Source: Chenopodium formosanum
Lineage: Eukaryota; Streptophyta; Magnoliopsida; Caryophyllales; Amaranthaceae
Length of the DNA: 64,000 nucleotides
Direction of reading: 5' to 3'
NCBI GenBank assembly: GCA_024500155.1
Contig: CM044875.1
Span: 19,305,203 to 19,369,202, forward strand
Position 1 is the stretch's first letter, and each line of letters opens with the position of its first letter. The translations under genes and the position numbers were made by a program. The notes beneath the pieces are model-generated. The model was not told the origin of the DNA and ran no database searches. It was given only the letters and a program-made list of their open reading frames with translations. Positions 31,184 through 42,027 of the stretch are shown one piece after another.

Positions 31184-33420
31184 TTGTTGTCTTTTCCCGT
31201 TCATTACTTAAGGACATGCTCGTCATTTCACGGTAAGCTACACGCATTGACCTGGATATCACTCCACGTACTAAATGACATGGAATTCACGGAGTTATTT
31301 CCATGTCAGCGGCCTTTGCAACTACTTTTACCGTTGGAAATGTCGTCACCAGTGTTAGGGTTTGTTAAACGTTCCTATACAGAGATTTCTCTGCGATTAA
31401 TACCCATCTCCTTCACTAACCTCTCTAAACCTTTCAAATTGGTGTACACACTATATTTTCGGAAAGCATGTCCCTCAATGCATTGGGAAAACGCTACCGA
31501 TCTAACTCTCTGAAACAAGATATTGGCACCGGATTAAAGCCAAAAGCTCTCTGCGGCATTCATATGCATTTGGATGATGATGTGTTCGGATTTCAGCCGG
31601 TATCGCAGACCAACTCCGTTCAATCTAATTTGGACGACGACAGCAAATATGTAAGGTTTATTTATGGTTATTCCGTGTAATTGTATGTTAATACGCTTAC
31701 AAGTCTCTCTATTTAGTTCATAACCCCTTCTATTTGTAGATGTTTCATACTTATATCTGTTTTCTTTATACTCAAATAGTTAATTGATATTGTTAATTGG
31801 AGTATGAAATTGTTAATTGAAGTATAACAATGTTAATTAGAATATGAATAAGTTTATTCCCTAATTCTACAATTGGAATATTGTATTGCTACCAACATGC
31901 ATGTGTGTCCTTGTAAAATCACGACAATGGTTGCTGCTAATTATGCAAGTTTGTAATGTCTTGGGTACCAATTAAACTTGGATTGTCACCGAAAAGTGTA
32001 GAAATAAATCTTGAAATGTTTAAGGTATTAATTTGTAACTGTATATTTTTATTCTGGAATGTAATGTTATTGTTTATACGCATTTTGAATTCGGATCTGT
32101 GTAACACATCTAGGATAATGCCTTGACTGTTGGTGGATATGTGGAAGCTAGAAGGATGGTGATACGGGAATATTCTAAATCTATTCGGTGGATTAGTGAG
32201 ACGTACTAATTTTAACTAATTTATATTATTCTTGTAATGAAACTATTAGTTGCGCCCTTAAGGTATAACATTTTTAAATTTTATGTCCAGCCTCCAAATA
32301 TGAACTGTCGGGTCGAGTCATTTGGACGAATATGTCAAAAATTTGGTGAGAGGAAAACAAGATGGGTTAGTGAGATGGGTTTTGGGGGATTGCTCCATTT
32401 TGCTAAGGGTATGCATCTACCGCGACAATTAGCTTATTGGTTGATGACAAGAATTGATCTAGTGAGTAGGGTGTTAATAGGCATAAACGACCGGGTATTT
32501 CCCTTCTCTAAAAATCAAGTTCATTGGGTTTTAGGAATCCCATGTGGAACAAAGGTAGTACCTTCTACAAAAGGAATGTCTGATACTGTACTGGATAAGG
32601 TACAAAGCATATTATTGAAATATGGTAGGACATGGGAGACCAAACCAGCCACCGAATTGGGTAGGTCGTACACCTCTATAGGCATTCCAGTAACTGTTGC
32701 GAATGGATAAGTTGGAAGGTCATTTTCAAGAGGACCAAGAAGAAGAATTTAAGACTTTGTTCTTGATTATAGCACAGATGATTTTATGTCCAACTCAATC
32801 ACCAAGACTACCTCATGACTTGTTACCTGCTATTAGTTGTGCCATGGATAGTAGTCAGTATGATTGGAGTGAGTTGGTACTTGCAAAACTAATGGACAAT
32901 GTATCTAGCTTTGCAGGACATTTTTATGCGAATGGTTTTGCAGCAGGATGTGGTGGATGCTCCATTTTTGTTATTGTGAGTACTTAAATTTCACAGAAGT
33001 TTTAATACCTTTATTGTGTGATTTAGAGCCTAATGATTTGTTTAATATCTGCTGAAGTTGTTCTACCTTGACTGACTCAATTGGGAGCCTATGAATTGGG
33101 AAACTTATCCAAGATTAAAGGCTTGGGACATGAAGCAAATAGGCATTGCTGCCAAGCGTGACCAATTCAATAAGTCAGGGGACTATGGCAAATTATGGGT
33201 AAGTTGTATATTTACCTTTAAATGTCGCAAAGTAATGTGTATTATAGAGTATTTTGTGTCTGTAGATTATGTTCTTGTCATATTAACATAAAAGTTAATG
33301 ATGATACAGTTGTTGGACGCCGCATACGGGAAAGACGCCCTAGAGAAGCGCGGGACACACTAGCACCCCCAGATTATCCTTTGTATCATGTGAGTGTTTA
33401 TTAATTTTAAATGTAAATCA
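31184..33420 (+). pseudogene. Broken transposon-associated ORF, of the family often fused to Ulp1-type proteases
   Basis: The best-preserved part reads at 32300-32710: ESFGRICQKFGERKTRWVSE, MGFGGLLHFAKGMHLPRQLA, YWLMTRIDLVSRVLIG, QVHWVLGIPCGTKVVP, KYGRTWETKPATELG. A frame change at about 32700 leads to KLEGHFQEDQEEEFKTLFLI, LCPTQSPRLPHDLLPAI and ANGFAAGCGGCSIFV (to 32970). A piece at 33091-33200 has TYPRLKAWDMKQIGIAAKRD. I associate this order with plant proteins that precede a C48 (Ulp1) peptidase and are often carried by MULEs. The peptidase part is absent, and several frames must be joined. Upstream frames at 31184-31680 may be earlier exons but are not recognised. Confidence 0.5.
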
Positions 33421-34195
33421 ATGAGATCCCTAATTATGAACATGTTCTCTTAATAAACCATTTCCTGTAACAGTGTTGATTGTGTGTTTGATGTAGGACG
33501 TCTCCAAATAGGTGGTATGTACTAGGGATAGAAGAAGGCGCGGTGACTTATCTTGCGTTCTAACCGTAGGAGTTCTAAGTTTCTAAATGTGCATTTAGTA
33601 GCCTTTAAGGAGGAAGGTGCAGAATATACCCATTCCCATGATATAAACAATGTTTGAGTTTGAGTAGGTTCGTGATATGAACTACGTAAGGCATTTGTTA
33701 AGCCAAAGGATACTTTTAAAATGAATTTTAGGTGAATGGTTTGTGTGTATTAGTGTTCTTTCACTGACAAAGTGATCTGTTAAATGTATTTTCTTAAATT
33801 CGAATTATGTGGCCTGCTTGTCAACTAGCGTATGGGTTGGCCCATTAGGCATAGGCCCAATGTATTCTTTGAGGGGTGTACTCTAAGGCCGTCAAAAACA
33901 TTTTTTGATTGTTTGCAAATATCACTTGGAGTATGATTACATTAACAATGTAATGATTTGAATGGTTTGCAATTAATGTTAATAAAATTAAAATGCCAAT
34001 GGAATTAGAGCCAAAAACATGTGCAATAATGTACTCAAACACAAGTGCCCAACAGTAACATGATCATAATTGTGACAATGAAATTAGTAAATTATATGGT
34101 ATTACCGGAAAATTTATATAAATATATTCAACATATATTTTTGTGAGACAAATTAGACATACCAATAAATAGCAACTACTTATCCTACACATCAT
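33421..34195. other. Intergenic, nothing recognised
   Basis: AT-rich sequence with no open frame of recognisable content on either strand. Confidence 0.4.
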
Positions 34196-34199
34196 GCTG

Positions 34200-34480
34200 A
34201 TAATGTTAGCTCAGTTGGTTCGCCTCCCCTGGCTAGAGTGTTTACTTTGTGGTTTTAAGTTTTGTCTATTTATTTAAATTTATTATTTGTGCCCTTTTTA
34301 TACTTAATTTGATCCAGCTTTAGAAGGGTACAAGTTTGTCCTTTCGAACCAGAATAAGTCAATTAAATAAAATTTGTGTGTAAATAATGCAAAGGAACTA
34401 GAGTATCACGATTGTAAAGTCAGTGATTGGATAGTGCACTTTGGCTCAAGGGTTTGCGGTTCAATCCCTGGTCAGTCAAT
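34200..34480 (+). repeat. tRNA-like fragments, possibly SINE-derived
   Basis: TTAGCTCAGTTGG at 34206-34218 fits the RNA polymerase III A box (TRGCNNAGYNGG). A B-box-like GGTTCAATCCC lies at 34459-34469. They are too far apart to form one promoter, and each lacks a good partner, so these look like two degenerate tRNA-derived SINE heads rather than a tRNA gene. Confidence 0.35.
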
Positions 34481-34582
34481 TTTTTCAGTCCATGTTTTTA
34501 AAGGTTCAATTAATTATTGTACTATATTGTTTTTGAGTAGTAGGTTGCATCAATTAATCTATTTTAACCTTAATACCCTATA

Positions 34583-34974
34583 GGAAATTTTGTCAAAATC
34601 TACCAATTAAAGCACGTGTTTTGAAAACAACTACCTATTAAAAATTTCATTTAAAAGAACTACCACAAAATTGTAAAAATTTTAAGTAGCACTACCACTC
34701 TAATAATTCCATCTCGAATATTCGGCATGTAGGTTCTATTTTTTACCTTTACCTCTTAAAATCCCCATCTAAATTGACTAAATTACCCTTCATTAAGGTA
34801 AAAAGTGATAAAAAGTGAGACCCAAATGCTGAAAATTTTAGCCAAAATTGTTAGCGTGGTAGTGCTACTTAAACTTTTTATAACTTTGTGATAGTTCTTT
34901 TTTTTAAAAAAAAAGTTAATAGGTAGTTGTTTTCAAAACACATGCTTTAACTAGTAGTTGTTGACAAAATTTCC
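34583..34974. mobile_element. MULE-type MITE, 392 bp, with perfect 9-bp target duplication
   Basis: Terminal inverted repeats of about 130 bp start GGAAATTTTGTCAA at both ends and share TGTTTTGAAAACAACTACCT. The flanks carry TACCCTATA at 34574-34582 and 34975-34983. A 9-bp duplication is the mark of Mutator-type transposition. No coding sequence is present. Confidence 0.93.
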
Positions 34975-34983
34975 TACCCTATA

Positions 34984-36170
34984 TTCTTTTTTCTCTATTT
35001 TACCCAACATTCTTTTTAATTTGTTTCCTTTTATTTCAATTACTTTACTCAACCCCAATACGCAAAAGATTGCTCCCTACACCGTAACTACTTTCTCTTT
35101 CAAATTTTTTCATATGAAGTATAATAATCAGAATTTATATTTTGTTTGTAAATTCCTCTATATAACATAATTTCATTGTAGAAAATTATGTTGTCCGCTG
35201 AAATAAGATATTCAAACGTGTGTATCAAGTTTGTAAATTATACGTGCTACATTCTTTTTACATTGCAACCTTCGTAATTTTATGATAATTACACACAAGC
35301 CTTTGCAAAATTTACACTCCAAAGTGAAATCATGTTTGATTTGTCTCAATAAATACTTTCATGATTTCGAGTTTGACCAAAATATTACGTCAAACATATA
35401 AATGGTAGTTCTACACTCAAAACCGTGAAATCAGTCAAATCACCAAGTTTGATCAATATAGTTTATAATTTTCATCCTTTCAAGAACATTTTTTATTGAG
35501 TTAAATTCAGCTTCACTCTGTATCAGGGGCAGAGCTTCATGGGGGGCTGGCAGGGGCTTGTCGGCATGTTGAGCTAGATTATTTAGAGATTTATGTATAC
35601 GTATTATTAGGTGAAGACATAAATAGTCTTGCTTTACCGAAAAAAGGTAAAACATGTTGCACAAGGTCACAAGATCAATTCTTCTAACTCTCCAACTTTG
35701 GTTTTTCTTTTTCCCCCTCTTTTATGATCCCATTTTTTTCCTCATTTATGATCCCACTTAATTTCTTCCCGATATTTTATTTTTCTTTGATAACTTGGCT
35801 GTATTTTTTTCCTTTTATAATCCTATTTCTTTATTTTATTTCTTGTATAAGTTTTATAAGTTGTTAGATAGATGAAGATTCAGTGGTTTAAATTCAAAAT
35901 ACTTTTTCTACATTTGATTAATTATGACCATCATGATTTTGCCTTTAAAAATTATGTTGTGACATAAATTTCTAATCTAGATACTGCTTATTGCTAGTTT
36001 ATGCTTCTCTTTGTTTTTGTTAATTGTCAATTATTTAGAGTAGAGTTTGCCTTGATATTATTTTGTGACAAACAGTAAAAAAGAACGTAACTTTCAATAT
36101 TTTAAATATTGTACTTCGTATATTTTTCAAATTATGTTTTACCTTATTGTAATTAATTGTTACTAATTAA
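34984..36170. other. Intergenic, nothing recognised
   Basis: Very AT-rich with only short open frames. A G-rich patch at about 35525-35560 has no recognisable function. Confidence 0.4.
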
Positions 36171-36171
36171 G

Positions 36172-36408
36172 AGCCTATTCTGATTTACTGAAATGAGCTG
36201 AACTAAACTGAACTGAACTTATTAGAGTTGAACTGAACTAAACTGAACTTATTAGAGCTGAACTGAACTGAACTTATTAGAGCTGAACTGAACTGAACTA
36301 TTTGACTATTGATAAGTGATTTTTAACTACCGATTAATGATCTTTGATTATTTATTATTATATATATATAAGGGTATATAAAAAATACATAATAAAATAT
36401 TTATGAAA

Positions 36409-36489
<81 letters not shown>

Positions 36490-36665
36490 CATCATCATCA
36501 TCATCATCATCATTGTAATATATGCTAAAAAGTATGAAATTTGGCTTTAATTATCATTAGCAATATCATTAGACATAAAGATAAACTGAACTGAACTTAT
36601 TAGAGCTGAATTGAACTGAACTAATTAGAGCTGAACTAAACTTAAGCTGAAGAGAACAGACCTTA
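36172..36665. mobile_element. MITE with GAACTGAACT subterminal repeats
   Basis: The left end GAGCCTATTCTGATTTACTG and the inverted right end (AAGGTCTGTTCTCTTCAGC on the minus strand) match imperfectly. Inside both ends lie blocks of GAACTGAACT and TTATTAGAGCT repeats (36187-36300 and 36580-36650) around a triplet microsatellite. Similar blocks recur near 45050, 50340 and 54930. The superfamily is not settled because no clear target duplication was found. Confidence 0.55.
36411..36513. repeat. (AAT)n-(ATT)n-(ATC)n microsatellite
   Basis: About 16 AAT triplets are followed directly by about 10 ATT triplets and about 9 ATC triplets. The first two blocks are reverse complements of each other and form a long potential hairpin. 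Confidence 0.95.
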
Positions 36666-36670
36666 AGAGT

Positions 36671-37031
36671 ATATTTTAATTTTTTCTAAGAAGTACTTTA
36701 TATTTGTTTTGTGATTTATCATAATGATAAGGTATGTAGAAAGATGAACTATATTTGTTTTGTGATTTGTTATAATGATAAGGTATGTACAACTTCAATC
36801 TCGTATCCGTTACACTATCATGTGTACTTATTCCATTAACAAAAATGTTTTGTTCAATATTGCAAAACATGCAACAAATCTTTGGTTTTTTTTTTTTTAG
36901 AAGATTATCACTTTAATTGGTTACAATAAGTTTTGAACATAGTAATTACGACTATACGAGTTCATAGGCCTTTAACACACAGGTCATTTAATAATTGGCA
37001 ACAATGATGTACGTATACATTTTCATTATAT
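36671..37031. other. Intergenic, imperfect duplication
   Basis: A roughly 50-bp segment with TATTTGTTTTGTGATTT and ATAATGATAAGGTATGTA appears twice (36700-36740 and 36749-36789). Nothing else is recognised. Confidence 0.5.
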
Positions 37032-38224
37032 ATGAAACTTGTAGCCCAAGTAATGATGAATATCTTTATCTATAAAAGCTGTAGCATCCAAGACAGATTT
37101 CAACTAGTAAGCCACCCTACCCAAATCACTCTAAAGACGTATTTTCTAACCATGGCAAGACGTGTGCACACTCAAACCGGTACTATAGCCATGTTGTACT
37201 TTGCTCCACCATTCGGACTAGTTCCGGAGATGGACTTCACTGCCTTTAAGTACTTACTCAAAAATACAGCCAATTCTAACTCCTTCACTGTCGTTTCCCG
37301 TGACACTATTGCTTCTTTAATTCTAAATCCCACTAGTCCTATCCAAAATTTACTGAACAATCTCTTGATGCGTAGGGTTGGAGGTGAAGGTTTAGTTTGC
37401 CCTACGCATCTTCCAAACTACTTTGACATTTATCCCCAGAGAAGTTAGTTTCATATATTCTTGAGATGGTGTCTAGGCCAAAATTTTAACCCAAATAACC
37501 TCACCCCTGCGCTTCATGTTGTTGATTTAAAGCCTGACATCAACTTTAATGACCAAGTCGTGGTACTAGAACCAACCGAAATTCGATTGTGTATTGGTAC
37601 GTACACCGACGCATTCCCAATTATCAAACTTCCTCTCTTCCCACATGTGTTACATGGGTTGGTGGGGTTCGAAAAAGAAACTAATATCATGCCTGGCTAC
37701 CATAAAGTTGATTTCAAGCTCTTTCAGGGTACAAATGTAGTGAATGTTGTTAAAGGGCCATGTATCCCCATGCCTAAAGAAACCTATGTATGATGCTGGA
37801 ATGTAAGAGGTCTAGGTAGACCTTCTCTTGTGGCACATTTCCAGCAACTTATGATCGCTATAGGCCAGGTATTGTAATAATGCTGGAGTTGAGGCAGAGT
37901 TTGGAGAATGTGCAGGTTCTTGTTAATGCACTTCCTGGTAAGTATAGCGTTTTGTTTTACCCACCTGAGGGACTTTGTGGTGGTGTGGTCATGTTATGGA
38001 GGAATGACACTATTGCCATTGACCACAGGATCATACAATCTGATTTTGTGAAATCTGATGAATATTTTAAGGTTGTCTTAACATCCCCTTTACACTTTGA
38101 AATAACAAAAAAATTTCCTAATTTATTGTATTGTAATAAAATGGTATGCTCAACACGTTGTGAAACAATAATCCATTTTTTTTTAGGGACATCTGGTTGC
38201 GAGGCGTCCTTTGTTTTAAAATGA
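37032..38224 (+). pseudogene. LINE (L1-type) fragment: upstream ORF plus start of endonuclease
   Basis: Right after a TGA at 37791-37793 the frame reads CWNVRGLGRPSLVAHFQQL, the characteristic opening of the apurinic endonuclease of plant L1 elements (W-N-x-R-G-x-G). After a frameshift it continues with IVIMLELRQSLE near 37875 and PPEGLCGGVVMLWRNDTIAI near 37960-38020, the next endonuclease segments. The upstream frames 37032-37448 and 37461-37793, separated by one stop, are protein-like (PPFGLVPEMDFTAFKYLL, PLFPHVLHGLVGF), but I do not recognise them; they could be ORF1. The reverse transcriptase is absent. LINEs usually keep the 3' end, so this 5'-only fragment is unusual. Confidence 0.65.
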
Positions 38225-40879
38225 GAAGGGTGAAGCAAGTCCATGGTGTCCAGCATGGCGAACTCAACAAATTTCAATGCTTATGTTATAATAAATTAAG
38301 TTATATGTATTTCCTTAGCTTAAGCTAAGGTTTCGTACTTTTGTAGTAGTCTCTGTATGGTGATATGACCTAAGATTATAGGTAAGCCTATGACAATAAA
38401 CTTTATGCTAGATTTTTAAAGTCAGTGCTTCCTATCCAAGTAGGTTCATATAAATTACATGTACTATGAATTATCAAAAACATATACCTGTAATTGTGAT
38501 GCAGTATGGTTGGTTCATAAAATTTCCTAGTAAAATTTAATGTCTTGTAATGAATTGTCTTTAGAATATATGAGAGTTATGGATTACATGAGAAACAAAG
38601 ACTCATTTAATATATTGGATAATTGCGAAATATTCTGGAGAACAAGAGAAACAAAGACTCATTTAATATATTAGATAATTGCGAAATAATATATTAGATA
38701 ATTTTAACTAACTAGTGATTATTGAGGCAGACAATTTGTTGCAAATTCTATTAAACCCTAAAATAGATGAGACTTCTAGATTACATGATAAACAAAGAGT
38801 ATAGAACTACGGATATAAGAAACACTAGTAACACAATGTTGTTCCTGCTAGATGACAGAGTCATGTTATGTTTACACAACGACACATTTAATTTGGTTAA
38901 TCTTTGTAACTCAAGGCGTAGATCTAAATTTTCTTTATGTAAAGCTTCATTGGTTCGAGTTAACTAGAAGATTTGGTCTTCACCACCTGAGTTTTCCTCA
39001 ACCTCTTCCCATGCGAATTTACAATCCCTGGTTGGGTCCTGCAATACAACGAATAAATACATACCATAATTTGGATTTTAATTAGATAGAGCTTGGATTA
39101 AAATTCATGTTATCAAATAGATCTAACACGTAAAATACCTTCCAATAAGGATATCCAAAAAAAACGCTTGCCTAAGTAGCTACCCCTACGCACCGTTGAG
39201 AGTCGCGCAAACACACCATGGGTACATTTCATATGCGTCGAATTTATGGACATGACGCTTGTTTGGAAAGCCATTGGTGAGGGTTCAAAAGAGATGAAAT
39301 TAATGAAGTTCGAAATTATGCTTCATGGTGCACAATGTACCATATACAACTTTTTATTGTAGTGTGTCTTACTCATATGCCATCTTAAGTTATCTTAATA
39401 AACAAGCTTCACTTATAGTTGATATGGATGAATTGGCTAGTAAGTTAATTGAATGTGGTGATCTACATTTGAGTTCATAAGAAGTCAACAACAACACTCG
39501 TGTAAAATGAACGATCCTTTGTTTTAATCCTCGACAATGATACACGACCCTTTGTTTGAAGCATAAACAATGTTTTAAGTACGAAATATGGTAACACTGT
39601 GGTAACATTACTTTTTTAGATTGCCATCACATCTGAAGCCCAAATATATTCATATATAATACAAAACCTGAAATAATGTTAGACCATATATGCTGTTATT
39701 TTGGTTTAACATAGTATGTTTCGTCTATGACATAACGAAACTTGAAAGGCAAGTTTACTTTGTATAAATTGATTTACATAAGTTTTTTTTTTTTGGTTTG
39801 GTTTTTAAGTAGACGTGGTTGATTAACCATTACATATTTTATAATTGTATTGCAATGGAAACACTGTATATACATTCCTAACTCAAGCAAAAAGTGTGCC
39901 TCAGGAGCACCACAATTATAGGTTACTTCGCTCACAAGCAAGGAATAAGCTTCACGTAGATGATTGTGAATGACATATAAAGTCAATGTGCTGCAATTTA
40001 TGTCAGTATAAATACTCATGGTCAAACGAAGTCATGTACTAAATTGACTGTACTTTGGCAACGAGGTGTGCTTGAGAAATTACACTATAAGCAAAAAAGT
40101 AGGACACGTATTTCATTTCCCAAAGGACAAGAGAGAAGACACGGGTTGAGTAAAGGTTGAATATGATTTAAAAAATTATATATGTGAAAATTAAGTACGA
40201 TACGAGACAATGCGGGTGCGACTTGATTTTAACTGAGAGAAACTTGGCCAAAATTTGAATCTAAAGTGCGTCGATACGTTAATGAGACGAGCCAAATAGC
40301 ACACTATTCGACTCCTAAAAGCCGAATAGCAGGAAACTTGTTATTAAAGAATAACAAGAAATTTTAAAATACTTTCAAACACAATGAAGAGGATGCTACT
40401 AGAGGTCGACTTGGACAAAAGATCAATTCGGTCAACAATAGATACAAATGAGAGGCTAATAGTGCAACTCAGACTGAAAACATAATTACCCAGAAAGGCC
40501 ACAATGAATAAGAGTAATTAATTTTTTTCGAGTTTTCCCAATTCTATTTGAGCAGCAAGTTTACATTGTCATTCAAATTTGAGGTTGTTGATCCATTAAA
40601 GCAATGAGGCTACACTTGGTACCTTATCCACTTAATATTCACAAATTAATCACCCAGTTAAAGGTCCATTATATCAAATTATCAACACAGAACTTAGACT
40701 GAATGACATTAGATGCAGCAGGAACAAGGTGTGAAAACATATTGTAAAATGTCGTGTAATTAAAGTTACAACTTTAGCATAAAAAACGAAACCAATAACC
40801 CCGACTTGATCTGAATATTGGGATAGATAGCCCGATTAAACACCACTACATGAACACATTTAAAGTAATGTAGAGAAGG
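38225..40879. other. Intergenic, nothing recognised
   Basis: About 2.6 kb of AT-rich DNA with only short open frames. A roughly 60-bp near-duplicate (AGAAACAAAGACTCATTTAA) occurs at about 38590 and 38648. Confidence 0.4.
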
Positions 40880-41640
40880 GGTGGTGTGACGTCCCCATAA
40901 TGCTCTACGTTGTGAGTCTGCCCTGGCTGAATGAAGTTGCACTCAATCATCTTCCTCACACCCAAGAAAGCATAGCACGATGTTATTGTTGGAATCATAC
41001 TTTATTTAAAGTAGTGCTTCCCAAATTTGTCTCCCCATGAGCATTTGCACTTTTGTGCACTCGGAAAATCCATTCATGTTCTCTCTTGCGAATGTGACAG
41101 GAACATACTGAAAATAAGAATTCAAATCATTAAACATAATTAGTTTCGAATAATATGCTATATTAGTGCCATGTAAATGTAACAATGCATATTGACTATC
41201 TTATAAGTCTCCCCGCTCTTATGTATGGCTATGTTATTTTAGCCTTGAATGTAGGGGGTCACTATCCACATCATCAGCATTGGCGTATTCTTCATTCGAT
41301 GAATGTATTTTTCCTTATCACCAACTCCTTTCACTAGGCTCCCATTTTAAAATACTCTCACCCTAAAATAATAGCTTCTAAAATAGAACATCTCCACCAC
41401 ATCACCATTCATGATGTCATTTTCGTCGAGAAAATTCACCCACCCATCTTTAATGAAGCATCTCAAAACCGATCCCATTTCTACAAGTCTTATTTTTATT
41501 GGAAAGGGTGTATTGTTGTGTCCCCTAAGAACATAGTACTTCCCATTCCTAGACCCAAGCAAGTCCCTTATTTTATCGGGAACATACTGCAACAAATTAC
41601 AAAAACACTGAATCTCCTGTTAAAATGTTTATAGTAGTGT
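40880..41640 (-). pseudogene. B3-domain transcription factor gene fragment
   Basis: At 41595-41347 the minus strand reads QYVPDKIRDLLG, KYYVLRGHNN, then VLRCFIKDGWVNFLDEND and NGDVVEMFYFRSYYFRVRVF. This fits the second half of a plant B3 DNA-binding domain (GW..F...N.L..GD...F.....). A second piece at 41110-40900 reads FQYVPVTFARENMNGFSECT, then VQMLMGRQIWEALL, then a stop at about 41013, then NNNIVLCFLGVRKMIECN, like the start of another B3 domain. A linker or intron lies between them. B3 proteins of the REM type often carry two such domains. The N-terminal half of the first domain is not visible and a stop breaks the second. Confidence 0.5.
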
Positions 41641-42027
41641 GATAAAAATGGAAATAGAGGGTTGAAATCGTACCAGTCGTTGCCTGGTCGATTCATCGAC
41701 CCTGAATTAGAACCAAGGGGTTGATATGGCATCCATTGTTGTTACTGTACATGTACGTTTTATTAATAAAATTAAGCAAAATAGTGCTCTTCGTAAGTCA
41801 AACATTAAATATGTTAAATAAGGAGGTCTTGTTGTCAATGTTCAATTTGAATTTGTAATTGATTAAGTCTCGGGTTCAATGACAGGATTACGTACGTGAT
41901 AATGTTTAATTAAAAAATAAATTTAGAGATGGTATTCCTACAAAGATTTGGACGAGCATATCTCAATTAATTAGCTCTGTTAATTTTAAAAGGCTAATGT
42001 TAAATTAGTCACAACGATTCAACAATG
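41641..42027. other. Intergenic, left flank of the solo LTR
   Basis: Nothing recognised apart from CAATG at 42023-42027, the left copy of the solo-LTR target duplication. Confidence 0.5.

Noticed and set aside
34200..34280. A tRNA gene
   Set aside because: Only the A box is good; no cloverleaf or B box at the proper distance can be formed.
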